NCBI GenBank assembly: GCA_964516995.1
Contig: CAZFAV010000003.1
Span: 1-64,000, forward strand
Source: GCA-016699145 sp964516995
GTDB lineage: Bacteria; Patescibacteriota; Gracilibacteria; UBA1369; 2-02-FULL-48-14
DNA length: 64,000 nt
Direction of reading: 5' to 3'
Shown: positions 40,006 to 51,259 of the stretch, piece after piece
Position numbering within the stretch: position 1 is the first letter of the stretch
How the letters are laid out: the number at the start of each line of letters is the position of its first letter
The notes under the pieces: generated by a model
Databases searched by the model: none
What the model was told of the DNA's origin: nothing
What the model saw: the letters and a program-made list of their open reading frames with translations, nothing else
Made by a program: the position numbers and the translations under genes

Positions 40006-41817
40006 TTAATCCTCCTTTTTGAGCACGGCAAGAAAGGCCTCTTGCGGAACTTCTACTCGTCCGAACATCTTCATGCGCTTCTTACCTTTTTTCTGTTTAT
40101 CGAGCAGCTTATTTTTGCGAGTCACATCCCCTCCATACAAGTAACCAGTCACATCTTTTCGATAAGCAGGAATGGTTTCCCGCGCCACAATTTTTGCACC
40201 AATAGCTCCTTGAATGGGGATCTCAAACTGTCCTTTAGGTATGATTTCTTTGAGACGTTTACAGACTTTAATTCCATGATGAGTGGCTGCACTTCGATGA
40301 ATGATAATGGAGAGAGCATCTAACTTTTCGTGATGAACTAAAAAGTCCAAACGCACCAAATCACCCGCACGGAATTCTAAGAACTCATAGCTCATAGAAG
40401 CGTAGCCAGAGGTGAGACTTTTGAGATCGTCATAAAAATCAATCACAATGGAAGCCAGGGGGATTTCATAATGCAGACTCACTCTATTTTCGTCTAAATA
40501 AACAACATTTTTAGAAAGTCCACGACGGTCTGCCAGCATTTGCATAAGAGCTCCCATATAGTCGGTGGGAGTCAAAATTTCTACCTTAATCCAAGGCTCC
40601 AAAATAGCTTCGATATGTGCAATATCAGGCAGCTCAGCAGGATTAGAAATTTCAAAAATCTCACCATTAGTTTTCTGTACTTGGTAACGGACACTAGGCG
40701 CAGTCACAATCAGATCTAGTCCATATTCACGCTCCAAACGTTCTTGCACAATGTCCATATGGAGCAGCCCCAAAAAACCACAACGGAAACCATGACCCAG
40801 TGCACCCGAATTCTCCGGCTCAAAAGTGAGTGAGGAATCGTTTAGGCTAAGTTTTTCCAAAGCGTCTCGTAGTAAAGGGTACTGATCGTTATCGGTCGCA
40901 AACATTCCTGCAAAAACAAAGGGCACCACTTTTTTATAACCCGGTAAAGGTTCAGGCTTAAGATCCAGACGTTGCGACCATTCTTTGGGTCTCCAAATGG
41001 TGTCTCCCACGCGAGCGTCCGCTACAGACTTCATCCCCGTGACCACGTAGCCCACTTCCCCAGCATTCAAACAGTCATTGGCCTCGTATTTGGGGCGGAA
41101 ACAACCCACCTCCATTACTTCAGTCTCCGCTTTAGTATTCAACATCTTGATCTTATCACCTCGTTTCAAAGAACCTTCCATGAGGCGAACGTAGGCCACA
41201 ATCCCCTTATAAGGATCATAAACAGAGTCAAAGATCAGACCCTTGGTCTCTCCCCCAGAACCTTCTTTAGGTGCTGGGACCTTCTCCACCACACGTTCGA
41301 GCAATTTATCTACATTTGTGCCCTCTTTTGCAGAAATGCATAAGATCTCTTCTGCTGGGATTCCTAAAGCTTTCTCAATCTCTCGAGAACGACCTTCCAC
41401 GTCAGCAGCGGGCAGATCAATTTTATTGAGCACAGCAATAATCTCCAGGTTATGCTCTAAAGCCATATAACAGTTGGCCAAAGTCTGAGCCTGGATTCCC
41501 TGGGTAGCGTCCACCACCAAAATGGCTCCTTCACAAGCCGCCAGAGAACGAGAAACTTCATAAGAAAAGTCGACGTGACCTGGAGTATCAATCAGATTGA
41601 GCTGATAGTCCTGCCCTTGATACTTCCAGTTCATTCGTACAGGTTGTAGCTTGATCGTGATCCCACGTTCTTGCTCAAGTTCCATCGTGTCGAGCATCTG
41701 TCCGTGTTTCATCTCTCGGCGAGTCAGCGTCCCGGTCACCTCCAGAAAACGATCAGCCAGAGTGGATTTTCCGTGATCAATATGAGCTATGATGCAAAAA
41801 TTGCGAATGTTCTTCAT
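40006..41817 (-). CDS. lepA: Elongation factor 4 (LepA)
   Basis: LepA, a ribosomal GTPase of 603 residues. G1 is AHIDHGKSTLADRF; the switch region DTMELEQERGITIKLQ, G3 DTPGHVDFS, and G4 NKID are all present, followed by EF-G-like domains and the LepA-specific C-terminal domain with VKVCKRLKEIIP-like sequence and GKKRMKMFGRVEVPQEAF. Start set at ATG 41817 (MKNIRNF); the open frame extends 33 codons further but those residues are not LepA-like and overlap the divergent promoter. An extended -10 (TGGTAAACT) lies eight bases upstream, giving a nearly leaderless transcript. Confidence 0.97.
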   Translation of the reverse strand: MKNIRNFCIIAHIDHGKSTLADRFLEVTGTLTRREMKHGQMLDTMELEQERGITIKLQPVRMNWKYQGQDYQLNLIDTPGHVDFSYEVSRSLAACEGAILVVDATQGIQAQTLANCYMALEHNLEIIAVLNKIDLPAADVEGRSREIEKALGIPAEEILCISAKEGTNVDKLLERVVEKVPAPKEGSGGETKGLIFDSVYDPYKGIVAYVRLMEGSLKRGDKIKMLNTKAETEVMEVGCFRPKYEANDCLNAGEVGYVVTGMKSVADARVGDTIWRPKEWSQRLDLKPEPLPGYKKVVPFVFAGMFATDNDQYPLLRDALEKLSLNDSSLTFEPENSGALGHGFRCGFLGLLHMDIVQERLEREYGLDLIVTAPSVRYQVQKTNGEIFEISNPAELPDIAHIEAILEPWIKVEILTPTDYMGALMQMLADRRGLSKNVVYLDENRVSLHYEIPLASIVIDFYDDLKSLTSGYASMSYEFLEFRAGDLVRLDFLVHHEKLDALSIIIHRSAATHHGIKVCKRLKEIIPKGQFEIPIQGAIGAKIVARETIPAYRKDVTGYLYGGDVTRKNKLLDKQKKGKKRMKMFGRVEVPQEAFLAVLKKED

Positions 41818-41825
41818 GTGGCGAG

Positions 41826-41834
41826 AGTTTACCA
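41826..41834 (-). promoter_or_regulatory. Extended -10 of lepA
   Basis: Minus strand TGG (41834-41832) followed by TAAACT (41831-41826), eight bases before the ATG at 41817; predicted leader of only a few nucleotides. Confidence 0.45.
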
Positions 41835-41845
41835 GAGGAGCTTCC

Positions 41846-41874
41846 TTGAAAAAAGAGCCCTTTTCTGCTATAAT
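41846..41874 (+). promoter_or_regulatory. Promoter of the PrgI/VirB4-like operon
   Basis: TTGAAA at 41846-41851, exactly 17 bases, and TATAAT at 41869-41874 preceded by TGC: a near-consensus promoter with an extended -10. Confidence 0.7.
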
Positions 41875-41905
41875 AAACAGATTAAAACAAAACTCAGTTC
41901 GTCCC

Positions 41906-42355
41906 GTGCAATACAAAATTCCTCAAAACGTACAGGTAGAAGACAAAATCGTAGGGCCTCTCACCCTCAAACAGCTCATTAAACTGGGCGTGGGAGGAGG
42001 AATCACCTATGCGCTTTATGTGACTTTAGCCAAGACCTATTACATTGAAGTTTGGCTCATCCCGGTTTTGATTCCCGGAATTTTGACCCTTCTTTCTACT
42101 TTTGTAAGCATCGGAGGGATCCCTTTTGATCAATGGATATTCTTGAGCATTGAATTTATGAAGAATCCACGTAAGCGAATCTTTGTGATGGGCGCTGGAG
42201 ACACCTATTCAACCACGCTATTTGCTGAAAAAGCGAAAAAAGTGCAAACTGATGTCAACGCCGAAGGAAAACTCGAGAGAGATCGTGAACGACTTCAAAA
42301 GATCGGAGAAATTTCCAAGATGCTCGACTCTTACGGTAAACCACAAACCACATGA
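41906..42355 (+). CDS. PrgI-family protein (type IV secretion-like, VirB3 role)
   Basis: A 149-residue membrane protein of the PrgI family, the short partner that accompanies VirB4-type ATPases in Gram-positive conjugation systems. The N-terminus YKIPQNVQVEDKIVGPLTL is family-typical, then two membrane helices (about 28-45 and 50-70), then IPFDQWIFLSIEFMKNPRKR and a charged coiled tail. Start is GTG 41906, downstream of the promoter; the longer open frame would begin before it inside the lepA leader. Overlaps the next gene as ATGA. Likely part of a DNA or protein export machine, or a competence-like system. Confidence 0.85.
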   Translation: MQYKIPQNVQVEDKIVGPLTLKQLIKLGVGGGITYALYVTLAKTYYIEVWLIPVLIPGILTLLSTFVSIGGIPFDQWIFLSIEFMKNPRKRIFVMGAGDTYSTTLFAEKAKKVQTDVNAEGKLERDRERLQKIGEISKMLDSYGKPQTT

Positions 42356-43104
42356 GCACTCCTGCCTCAGACAAATCCGTAAAAGGGACTAAGAAAAATC
42401 CCATCAACAGCACCCAACTCTATCTTAAAGTAGCAGAAATCCGCGATGATACCGCTGTGCTTAAAAACGGTGGTTTGAGGGCTGTACTTAAAACCTCCAG
42501 CGTTAACCTCAACCTCAAATCTGAAGAAGAGCAAAATGCTGTGATTTACTCTTACCAGAACTTTCTTAATTCTCTTGAATTTCCTATTCAAATTGTAGTC
42601 CGCAGCAAGAAGTTGGACCTCGAGCATTACATCGAAAAGCTCAAAAAAATTGGGGTCAAACAAAGTAACCCACTTCTACAAAAACAAACTTTTGAATACA
42701 TCGAGTACGTGAGTCGTTTGGTTGAATACGCCAACATCATGGAAAAACAGTTTTATGTGGTCATTCCACAAGACCCCCTGGGAGAAGAACGTCGCGGGCT
42801 TATAAAGAGCTTCCTGGAAGCCATATTCCCAGCAGACAATGCAACTAAGATTAAAGATCGACACGCCCATTTTGACGAACTTAAGAAGCGTCTCTCCCAA
42901 CGAGTCAATACGGTAAAAGCTGGCTTGGAAGCCTGCGGTCTGTTTGTGGAAGAAATGAACACTCAGGATCTCATCGAACTCTTCTACGAAACCTACAATC
43001 CTCTGACTTCTCGCAGCCAAAAATTTGCACCGGAAGACGAACTGGCTTTAGAGCAAGATGAGGCCCCCAAGGCCAAACTCAGTGTGAACACTCCACAGGT
43101 TTAG
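42352..43104 (+). CDS. TraC/VirB4 N-terminal-domain-like protein without ATPase domain
   Basis: A 250-residue protein coupled to the PrgI gene by an ATGA overlap. It resembles the N-terminal part of VirB4/TraC-type conjugation ATPases: QLYLKVAEIRDDTAVLKNGGLRAVL, then VNLNLKSEEEQNAVIYSYQNFLNSL and FPIQIVVRSKKLDLEHYIEKL. The C-terminal RecA-like ATPase with Walker A and B motifs is absent, and the next gene is unrelated. The motor may be encoded elsewhere, or this protein may work as a membrane-proximal scaffold. There is no frameshift sign; the frame ends in a normal TAG after a charged tail (LALEQDEAPKAKL). Confidence 0.78.
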   Translation: MSTPASDKSVKGTKKNPINSTQLYLKVAEIRDDTAVLKNGGLRAVLKTSSVNLNLKSEEEQNAVIYSYQNFLNSLEFPIQIVVRSKKLDLEHYIEKLKKIGVKQSNPLLQKQTFEYIEYVSRLVEYANIMEKQFYVVIPQDPLGEERRGLIKSFLEAIFPADNATKIKDRHAHFDELKKRLSQRVNTVKAGLEACGLFVEEMNTQDLIELFYETYNPLTSRSQKFAPEDELALEQDEAPKAKLSVNTPQV

Positions 43105-43155
43105 GCCATTGACCATCCTCCAGAAGAGGGGGAAAATAGCAGCTATGTTCTAAAT

Positions 43156-44541
43156 ATGGCAGTTCAACGAACCTCTGAGAGTGCACAGCAACAGTACAAA
43201 GATTGGGAAGAAACCAGACCTCCGCTTTCCTACGACCTAAAAAGAAGAAAAGAACAATATCCACAATTAGAGGAAGGGGCTTTATTCTGTTTAGAAGCGA
43301 AAGTATTTGACGCATCGCAGTTCCTTCCCTTTCCACCCGCCCAAGCCGCACCCGATCACCCCATTCATAGGGCCTACCACCGTTTTCAACGAGAATCAGA
43401 AAAACTACAGGAGAAAATCGTCCGTTTAAGAGAAATTAAGGATGCACTTGGGGAAGAAGTTCAAGAAGATCCGATCCGAAAAGCCATGAATTTACTGAGG
43501 ATTTGCGTGGCCGCTTGTCAAAACCGAGCCACTCCCGTCCTGGCCATGGACCCTCATGACAAAAAAAAGGAATTTCTGAACACGCGTGAACAATACCACA
43601 GCGACAAAAAAAGAACCCTCCAAGGTTTGATCACCTATATCACTCTCTATCTAAGGTTTGACCCTGAAAATCAAGAACTAAAAGACTTACAGGATCAGGC
43701 TGAAGCCATCTACCTTGCCCATCAAACCTATTCTGCCGTAAAAACTGTGATCCACGACAAAGAACCCACTCGAGAAAGTGGAGAAATAGTGATGAATCAT
43801 GTTTATGACGTTTGTGTGGCTGGTATCAATAAATTTTTAAAGAAAATTAACAAGTGCCAAGATCCTGAAGAAAAGCGTCATCTGTATCAACGACTAAAAA
43901 TCAATATCGTGGTTCGTTTGTGTCATGACATGAAAGAAGATCGTAAAGCGTGGTGGGATACAGAAGCTTTTCAGCAGCTGCTACTCTCCATGACTCGCTT
44001 TGATAGTCGGTTCTTAAATCTTTTATTTGAGGATGCCGAAGCGCATAGAGAAACCCCTCAAAATCCTCACTTTATTCCAAATCATTGGGAACAAATTGAC
44101 CGGATGATCGATGCCTTGAGCAAACCTGCAAAAAAAGGGCGAAATCCTGGTTATCTACGACAGAAAATTTTAGATAATCCCACTTTAACTCCAGAAGAAG
44201 TAGAAGACGTCCTGGACATTAAAAATGACGATCGAAAAAACAACATCGACGATCTTAAATACATGAAAGAAAAACCGGAAAAAGGAGAAACACCATTACA
44301 GAGACAAATTCGTAAAACCGAAGAAACCCTTGAAATTTTACAAATGAATCTCGATCACCACGCGCAAAGCAGCTGTGAACAATCCTTAGATAATGTGATT
44401 CTTCTCTCAGATTGCTGCAATCGAGAACTCGATCGTTTGGAAAAAGAATATAGCGATGAGCTAGAACCTGGGAAAGTCTTCTCCTTGAAAGCACAATTCA
44501 GAAGATTCCGTGAAGAAGCGATACTAAAAAAAGCAGCTTAG
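43156..44541 (+). CDS. Hypothetical all-helical protein, 461 residues
   Basis: Not recognised. A soluble, strongly helical, charged protein of 461 residues with no membrane segment. Coiled-coil-like stretches occur near 80-105 and 370-445 (TPLQRQIRKTEETLEILQMN and DRLEKEYSDELEPG). Four to five Cys are scattered. ATG at 43156; a TTGACC/GAAAAT promoter fits upstream. It follows the PrgI/VirB4-like pair after 51 bases but has no visible tie to secretion. Its stop codon abuts the 3' end of the 5S rRNA gene on the other strand. Confidence 0.65.
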   Translation: MAVQRTSESAQQQYKDWEETRPPLSYDLKRRKEQYPQLEEGALFCLEAKVFDASQFLPFPPAQAAPDHPIHRAYHRFQRESEKLQEKIVRLREIKDALGEEVQEDPIRKAMNLLRICVAACQNRATPVLAMDPHDKKKEFLNTREQYHSDKKRTLQGLITYITLYLRFDPENQELKDLQDQAEAIYLAHQTYSAVKTVIHDKEPTRESGEIVMNHVYDVCVAGINKFLKKINKCQDPEEKRHLYQRLKINIVVRLCHDMKEDRKAWWDTEAFQQLLLSMTRFDSRFLNLLFEDAEAHRETPQNPHFIPNHWEQIDRMIDALSKPAKKGRNPGYLRQKILDNPTLTPEEVEDVLDIKNDDRKNNIDDLKYMKEKPEKGETPLQRQIRKTEETLEILQMNLDHHAQSSCEQSLDNVILLSDCCNRELDRLEKEYSDELEPGKVFSLKAQFRRFREEAILKKAA

Positions 44542-44657
44542 TTCAGGCGTCGTCCTACACTCCCACGGTTCATACCGCAGTACTATCGGCGAAGAAAAGC
44601 TTAACTGCTGTGTTCGGAATGGGAACAGGTGTGACCTTTTCTCTAAAGACGCCTGAA
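44542..44657 (-). rRNA. rrf: 5S ribosomal RNA
   Basis: About 116 nt on the minus strand. The terminal helix pairs TTCAGGCGTC with GACGCCTGAA, and the loop region CCCATTCCGAACACAG is diagnostic. It follows 23S with about 85 bases between. Ends are approximate. Confidence 0.92.
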
Positions 44658-44692
44658 CCAAACTGCTTTTAGCAGAAATTCGGTTCAGATTG

Positions 44693-47762
<3,070 letters not shown>

Positions 47763-47783
47763 AGGACCGAATTTTCAAGGAAC

Positions 47784-47812
47784 AAAAAGGGTGTATGGAT
47801 TCCATACACCCT
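47784..47812 (-). terminator. Terminator-like hairpin in the 23S leader
   Basis: Minus strand AGGGTGTATGGA and TCCATACACCCT form a perfect 12-bp inverted repeat with a one-base centre, followed by TTTTTGTT. It lies downstream of the rRNA promoter and about 75 nt before 23S, so it may be an attenuator, a processing site, or a terminator for an upstream transcript. Confidence 0.55.
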
Positions 47813-47914
47813 ATAAACTCAAACCGTCAGAAAGACTCAGGGTTTGAAGTTATAGGGTATTTGGAACAGAACCATTCAGAGAGATAAGAAGAACCTAGCG
47901 AACTAGGCTGGGGC

Positions 47915-47943
47915 ATTATAGGAAGTGCTACCCCTGACGTCAA
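47915..47943 (-). promoter_or_regulatory. Strong promoter of the 23S-5S operon
   Basis: Minus strand TTGACG (47943-47938), a 17-base spacer and consensus TATAAT (47920-47915). The leader to 23S is about 200 nt, and no 16S lies between. Confidence 0.7.
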
Positions 47944-47952
47944 GAGGATTTT

Positions 47953-48474
47953 TTACTTCTTTTCAGTACCGGCTTCAACAGGTTGGGTCTGAGCTATGCC
48001 CGAAGCAAGGGAGTGTCCCTCTACACGCCATACTGCACCCAAGTGCCCTCTTGGCGTAGTGAACACCAAATGATCTCCCTCTAAACGAGCAGACCATTCG
48101 GTTCCCCTATAAATAAAACCCGTGGAACCATTATCTAGCACATCTCCATGACTAGTACTGGCGCAGTGCCAATTGCTTGTATCAACACCTCGGTGAAAAC
48201 CACCCACATGAGAAGGGGGTACAATAAAGTGACGACCAAATAAGGCAACCCGACGGTCTCTAGCTGCTGCCATTTGATTACTCTCACAATTCATAGATAA
48301 TCCCATCACCTCTTCAGTTAAAGCAGCCACATCTTCTCGAGTTAAAGGAAATTGAGGTCGATCTTCCAATTCTCCATTGGCCACAATCGCCCCCACACCG
48401 GCAACTGCCAGTGTACCTAAAACCGCACCCACCACCACTCCTTCTTCTCTATCCATAGATTCTTTTGTAGCCAT
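47953..48474 (-). CDS. Hypothetical membrane-anchored protein
   Basis: A 173-residue protein from ATG 48474 (TTG six bases earlier is possible). A charged N-terminus is followed by one membrane helix (about 14-33, VVVGAVLGTLAVAGVGAIVA), then a soluble domain with a His-rich patch (LFGRHFIVPPSHVGGFHRGVD) and a strand-rich end. No family recognised. A TTGACA/TATTAT promoter lies about 29 nt upstream. Its stop is ten bases from the -35 element of the rRNA promoter. Confidence 0.6.
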   Translation of the reverse strand: MATKESMDREEGVVVGAVLGTLAVAGVGAIVANGELEDRPQFPLTREDVAALTEEVMGLSMNCESNQMAAARDRRVALFGRHFIVPPSHVGGFHRGVDTSNWHCASTSHGDVLDNGSTGFIYRGTEWSARLEGDHLVFTTPRGHLGAVWRVEGHSLASGIAQTQPVEAGTEKK

Positions 48475-48502
48475 ATACAAAATTTTTTAAAAACAAGAGT
48501 TA

Positions 48503-48530
48503 ATAATAAGGATTATTAGGCTTTTGTCAA
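48503..48530 (-). promoter_or_regulatory. Promoter of the membrane-anchored hypothetical gene
   Basis: Minus strand TTGACA (48530-48525), a 16-base spacer and TATTAT (48508-48503). Confidence 0.5.
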
Positions 48531-48535
48531 TTTAA

Positions 48536-48769
48536 TCAGACGAATACAGCAAAATGGGCTTGGAAGAAATCCTGTACCACACCCGTCGCCCACATGAGCC
48601 CAAAAATAAAAAAACCAAAGCCCAGTATAATAAGGAGAGTCCAAGTACCTCCTGGCCCTAGGTATTCTTCGGCAAAACCAATACTTCCAATAAAGTCTTT
48701 GACTTGAGGTCTATAGATAAGAATGAGCATTCCCACCACCATGGCTATAAAACCCTGTAAGACTTGCAT
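48536..48769 (-). CDS. Small two-helix membrane protein, unknown function
   Basis: A 77-residue protein with two hydrophobic helices (about 3-20 and 43-66) joined by a polar loop with GFAEEYLGPGGTW. It ends hydrophobic with no basic tail. The ATG follows a run of TTTTTCATG-like context without Shine-Dalgarno. It is probably a real small integral membrane protein, as in many compact genomes, but no function is suggested by the sequence or neighbours. Confidence 0.55.
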   Translation of the reverse strand: MQVLQGFIAMVVGMLILIYRPQVKDFIGSIGFAEEYLGPGGTWTLLIILGFGFFIFGLMWATGVVQDFFQAHFAVFV

Positions 48770-48834
48770 GAAAAAGTGTGAATTGACCTCAGTCTGCCTA
48801 AAAAAATCCTCCTGTGCAAACCTAAAATCTCGGC

Positions 48835-48864
48835 TTGCTTTTCACCAAGCAAGAATGATATAAG
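48835..48864 (+). promoter_or_regulatory. Candidate promoter of the tRNA-Ala/tRNA-Ile pair
   Basis: TTGCTT at 48835-48840, an 18-base spacer and TATAAG at 48859-48864, about 37 nt before the first tRNA. Confidence 0.4.
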
Positions 48865-48900
48865 TTCCCTGCTTTCTTCACTGAAAGTGCTTTGAAATGT

Positions 48901-48977
48901 GGGCCCTTAGCTCAGTTGGCTAGAGCGCCTCGTTTGCACCGAGGAGGTCAAGGGTTCGACTCCCTTAGGGTCCACCA
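48901..48977 (+). tRNA. tRNA-Ala (TGC)
   Basis: A 77-nt tRNA. Acceptor GGGCCCT pairs with AGGGTCC (one G-U pair), anticodon loop TTTGCAC gives TGC, CCA is encoded. Confidence 0.95.
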
Positions 48978-49000
48978 TTTCTCTTTCTTCCCTCTCATTC

Positions 49001-49077
49001 GGGCGATTAGCTCAGGTGGTTAGAGCGCGACACTGATAATGTCGAGGTCCCAAGTTCAAGTCTTGGATCGCCCACCA
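49001..49077 (+). tRNA. tRNA-Ile (GAT)
   Basis: A 77-nt tRNA. GGGCGAT pairs with ATCGCCC, the anticodon stem GACAC/GTC region holds GAT, CCA is encoded. It is 23 bases after tRNA-Ala and likely on the same transcript. Confidence 0.95.
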
Positions 49078-49081
49078 TTTT

Positions 49082-49110
49082 AAAAGCCCCAGCACAGGGC
49101 CAGGGCTTTT
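49082..49110. terminator. Bidirectional hairpin terminator
   Basis: AAAAGCCC at 49082-49089 and GGGCTTTT at 49103-49110 form an 8-bp stem with A- and T-rich ends on both strands. It serves the tRNA pair and the convergent CARDB protein gene. Confidence 0.7.
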
Positions 49111-49129
49111 TCTCTATTCAAAGAAATTT

Positions 49130-50101
49130 TTACTGTGCAGTAAGAGTGGCTGCTAAACAGTTATTGTTTTCATTCGTTTCTGTAACGACCCCCTTAGCGT
49201 CCACACAAGCTTTCACATCATGAGTACCGGTGAGCACCTGAGGTTGAATGGTAGAAGACTGACCTGCCTTCAAGAAATCAAGATTGGCTAAAGTCGTCCA
49301 GCTGTAGGTCCATTTGGCAGAAGAACTATCAATGTAAATGTAAGTACCTCCGTCCAAATTAGAAGAAATATCTACTGTACCGCTGTTTTTTACTACCACG
49401 GTGAGGATGTTTCTAGAATCCAAACTCACTGATTCCACCATCAAGTCCGTACCGCTGACACCCGGAGTAGCAGTGCTAGAAGTGCTGTTGGGAGTGGTTC
49501 CGGTACTTGTGCCAGTAGTCGTACCAGTAGTCGTACCAGTAGTAGAGGTGCTCGTGTTGGTTCCTTTACTAGATTTAGAGTTGTCTGTAGCTGTACCCGT
49601 ACTGGTTTGCCCCTTGGTTTCCTGGCCTGTAGTACTTCCCTTGGTGTTGCTTTTAGATTCATCACCAGAGAAAACCACCTTACCCAAACAGTTGTTCTTT
49701 TCATTGCTTTCACGCACTTGCTGACCAGCATCTATACAAACTTTGACAGTATGTTTACCAGTCAGTTCTTGTGGTTGAATTTTTGAAGACTCGCCCGCTT
49801 CTCTGAAGTTAGTGTCACTCAAAGTGGACCAGCTATAAGTCCAAATCTGTTCGCGACCATCAATAAAGATATAGGTCTTCCCATCGATTTGTTCCGAAAC
49901 ATCGGTAGAACCTACGTTGGCTACTTTTACGGTTAAATAGTTGTTTGAATCCACGCTAATAGATTGGACCGTAAGATCAGGTAATGAGCTGCCTGCTACG
50001 TCAGTTAAAGAACCCTTAAGAGATTCAGAAGTAGCCACTGTAGAAAGTCCACCACAAAGGAGTAGAGCTAAACTACCGAGGAGGATTTTTTTGTTTACCA
50101 T
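49130..50101 (-). CDS. Secreted protein with two CARDB domains and a Thr/Ser-rich linker
   Basis: A 323-residue exported protein. The signal peptide (about 1-24) ends near VATSES. Two related CARDB-type beta-sandwich domains (about 42-145 and 218-320) share LPDLTVQSISVDSNNYLTV / TDLMVESVSLDSRNILTV, YIFIDG / YIYIDS and the closing NEKNNCLG / NENNNCLA. Each has a matched Cys pair. The linker (about 145-215) is Ser, Thr and Gly rich with short TTGT repeats. Such proteins bind other surface molecules or sugars at the cell envelope. No anchor is seen after the second domain, so it may be released or held by other proteins. Confidence 0.88.
   Translation of the reverse strand: MVNKKILLGSLALLLCGGLSTVATSESLKGSLTDVAGSSLPDLTVQSISVDSNNYLTVKVANVGSTDVSEQIDGKTYIFIDGREQIWTYSWSTLSDTNFREAGESSKIQPQELTGKHTVKVCIDAGQQVRESNEKNNCLGKVVFSGDESKSNTKGSTTGQETKGQTSTGTATDNSKSSKGTNTSTSTTGTTTGTTTGTSTGTTPNSTSSTATPGVSGTDLMVESVSLDSRNILTVVVKNSGTVDISSNLDGGTYIYIDSSSAKWTYSWTTLANLDFLKAGQSSTIQPQVLTGTHDVKACVDAKGVVTETNENNNCLAATLTAQ
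49509..49544 (-). repeat. Three 12-bp repeats encoding the TTGT linker
   Basis: Units at 49509-49520, 49521-49532 and 49533-49544 (plus-strand GTACCAGTAGTC with single-base changes) encode Thr-Thr-Gly-Thr type repeats. Copy number may vary by slippage. Confidence 0.8.
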
Positions 50102-50171
50102 TTTGTTTGGGTTAATGGGTAAGCAATCTGTTTATTATAACATATTTTCTAAAATTAGCAAATACTAACAA

Positions 50172-50195
50172 AAGGCTAACCCATTGTTTAGCCTT
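50172..50195 (-). terminator. Intrinsic terminator after the secreted 171-residue protein gene
   Basis: Minus strand AAGGCTAA and TTAGCCTT form an 8-bp stem with an 8-nt loop, followed by TTTGTTAG, 30 bases after the stop at 50225. Confidence 0.65.
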
Positions 50196-50224
50196 AAGTA
50201 ACACCTACACAAAGCCCCTATTCT

Positions 50225-50740
50225 TTAAAGAGCAGGAACGATAGAGATAAAGATCTTGAAACGACTGTCGGTATCAATCACATACTCTAGCTTTTGATCT
50301 GAATCTGCCATTAAATCTGCTAAAGGAAGGGTAACATTTCTTCCTTCATGTTGGGTGTGGTAATACAAAGAAGGGCTCATTCCATCGGCAAAATTCCCTG
50401 TGAAGTGGAAAAGTAAGCCATCCGTCGCACCAGAAACGGTAGATTGAAAAGTAGTGATGGTATCACTCGTACTGTTGATTCGGTCTTCCCCACGCTCAAA
50501 GCCTAGAGGTCTGACTAAAACACCAATAGAGTCGTGGAAAGAAACATCTCCCTCAAAATTCGTCCTCAAGCTAGGATCCACCATTCCGGTAGCGGGCGTA
50601 CCATCTGGGTTAAACACACCCCACTCCATCTTGAGCATGAACTGCTGCTCGTTAGCCTCAGTAGCAAAAGCTGGGGAAACAGAAGAAAGAAGAATCGAGG
50701 GGAGACTGAGTAAAACAAACAATCGGCGTACGGAGTTCAT
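50225..50740 (-). CDS. Secreted protein, unknown function
   Basis: A 171-residue exported protein. A clear signal peptide (about 1-26) has a basic start and a hydrophobic core with likely cleavage after AFA. The mature part is strand-rich, with WGVFNPDGTPATG, GDVSFHDSIGVLV and a long segment ending FKIFISIVPAL, and no Cys. No family recognised. ATG at 50740. It is upstream of the CARDB protein gene on the same strand, but a terminator separates them. A surface or extracellular role is inferred from the signal peptide only. Confidence 0.7.
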   Translation of the reverse strand: MNSVRRLFVLLSLPSILLSSVSPAFATEANEQQFMLKMEWGVFNPDGTPATGMVDPSLRTNFEGDVSFHDSIGVLVRPLGFERGEDRINSTSDTITTFQSTVSGATDGLLFHFTGNFADGMSPSLYYHTQHEGRNVTLPLADLMADSDQKLEYVIDTDSRFKIFISIVPAL

Positions 50741-50795
50741 AAAAAGAAAGGGTTACAACTTTATTTAACCCCGGCTTCCGTAAGAACTCAAGGTC

Positions 50796-51233
50796 TTACT
50801 CTTCCTTTTTTGTCTTTTTGGCGGCTGGTTTTTTAGCCGCAGGCTTCTTTTCTACCACTGCATCCATTTCAGGAGCCTCAACCTTCTCTTCCTTTGCAGC
50901 ACTCGCCTTTTTTTCTACTGCAGAAATCTTGAGCACCTTAAGTAAAGTGAATTGCTGACGATGTCCTTGAGTACGGTGGTAACGCTTCTTAGCCTTGAAC
51001 TTGAAAACACGAATCTTCTCACCTTTTCCATGTTCCATCACTTGGCACTCTACGTGGGCACCTCCTACAAAAGGCATACCGAGTTTAACATCGCTTCCAT
51101 CTTCTTCACCCATCAAAAGCACCTCGTTAACCTTGAGGTTCTTTCCAGGTTCAAGATCGAGTTTATCCACTTCGATTTCGTCCTTTTCACGGACTTTGTA
51201 TTGCTTTCCACCGAGATATACAACTGCGAACAT
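50796..51233 (-). CDS. rplU: 50S ribosomal protein L21
   Basis: Ribosomal protein bL21, 145 residues, binding 23S rRNA in the large subunit. The core (about 1-103) shows FAVVYLGGKQYKV, the EVLLMG segment and KFKAKKRYHRTQGHRQQFT. A 40-residue Lys/Ala/Glu-rich tail (AAKKPAAKKTKKEE) extends beyond the usual length. It is usually followed by rpmA (L27) and obg; here pth and obg lie upstream and rpmA is not present beside it. A TTGCCT/TAAAGT promoter sits in the pth end, so it can be transcribed alone. Confidence 0.94.
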   Translation of the reverse strand: MFAVVYLGGKQYKVREKDEIEVDKLDLEPGKNLKVNEVLLMGEEDGSDVKLGMPFVGGAHVECQVMEHGKGEKIRVFKFKAKKRYHRTQGHRQQFTLLKVLKISAVEKKASAAKEEKVEAPEMDAVVEKKPAAKKPAAKKTKKEE

Positions 51234-51259
51234 AGGCCTAAAAGAGTAAGTGCTGGGCT

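Noticed and set aside
41818..41916. Longer LepA N-terminus (33 extra codons)
   Set aside because: The extra residues are not LepA-like, and the segment contains the lepA -10 and the divergent promoter region.
49401..49724. Val/Leu-rich plus-strand frame of 107 codons opposite the CARDB gene
   Set aside because: It is the complement of the Thr/Gly/Ser repeat linker, which gives low-complexity open frames on both strands.
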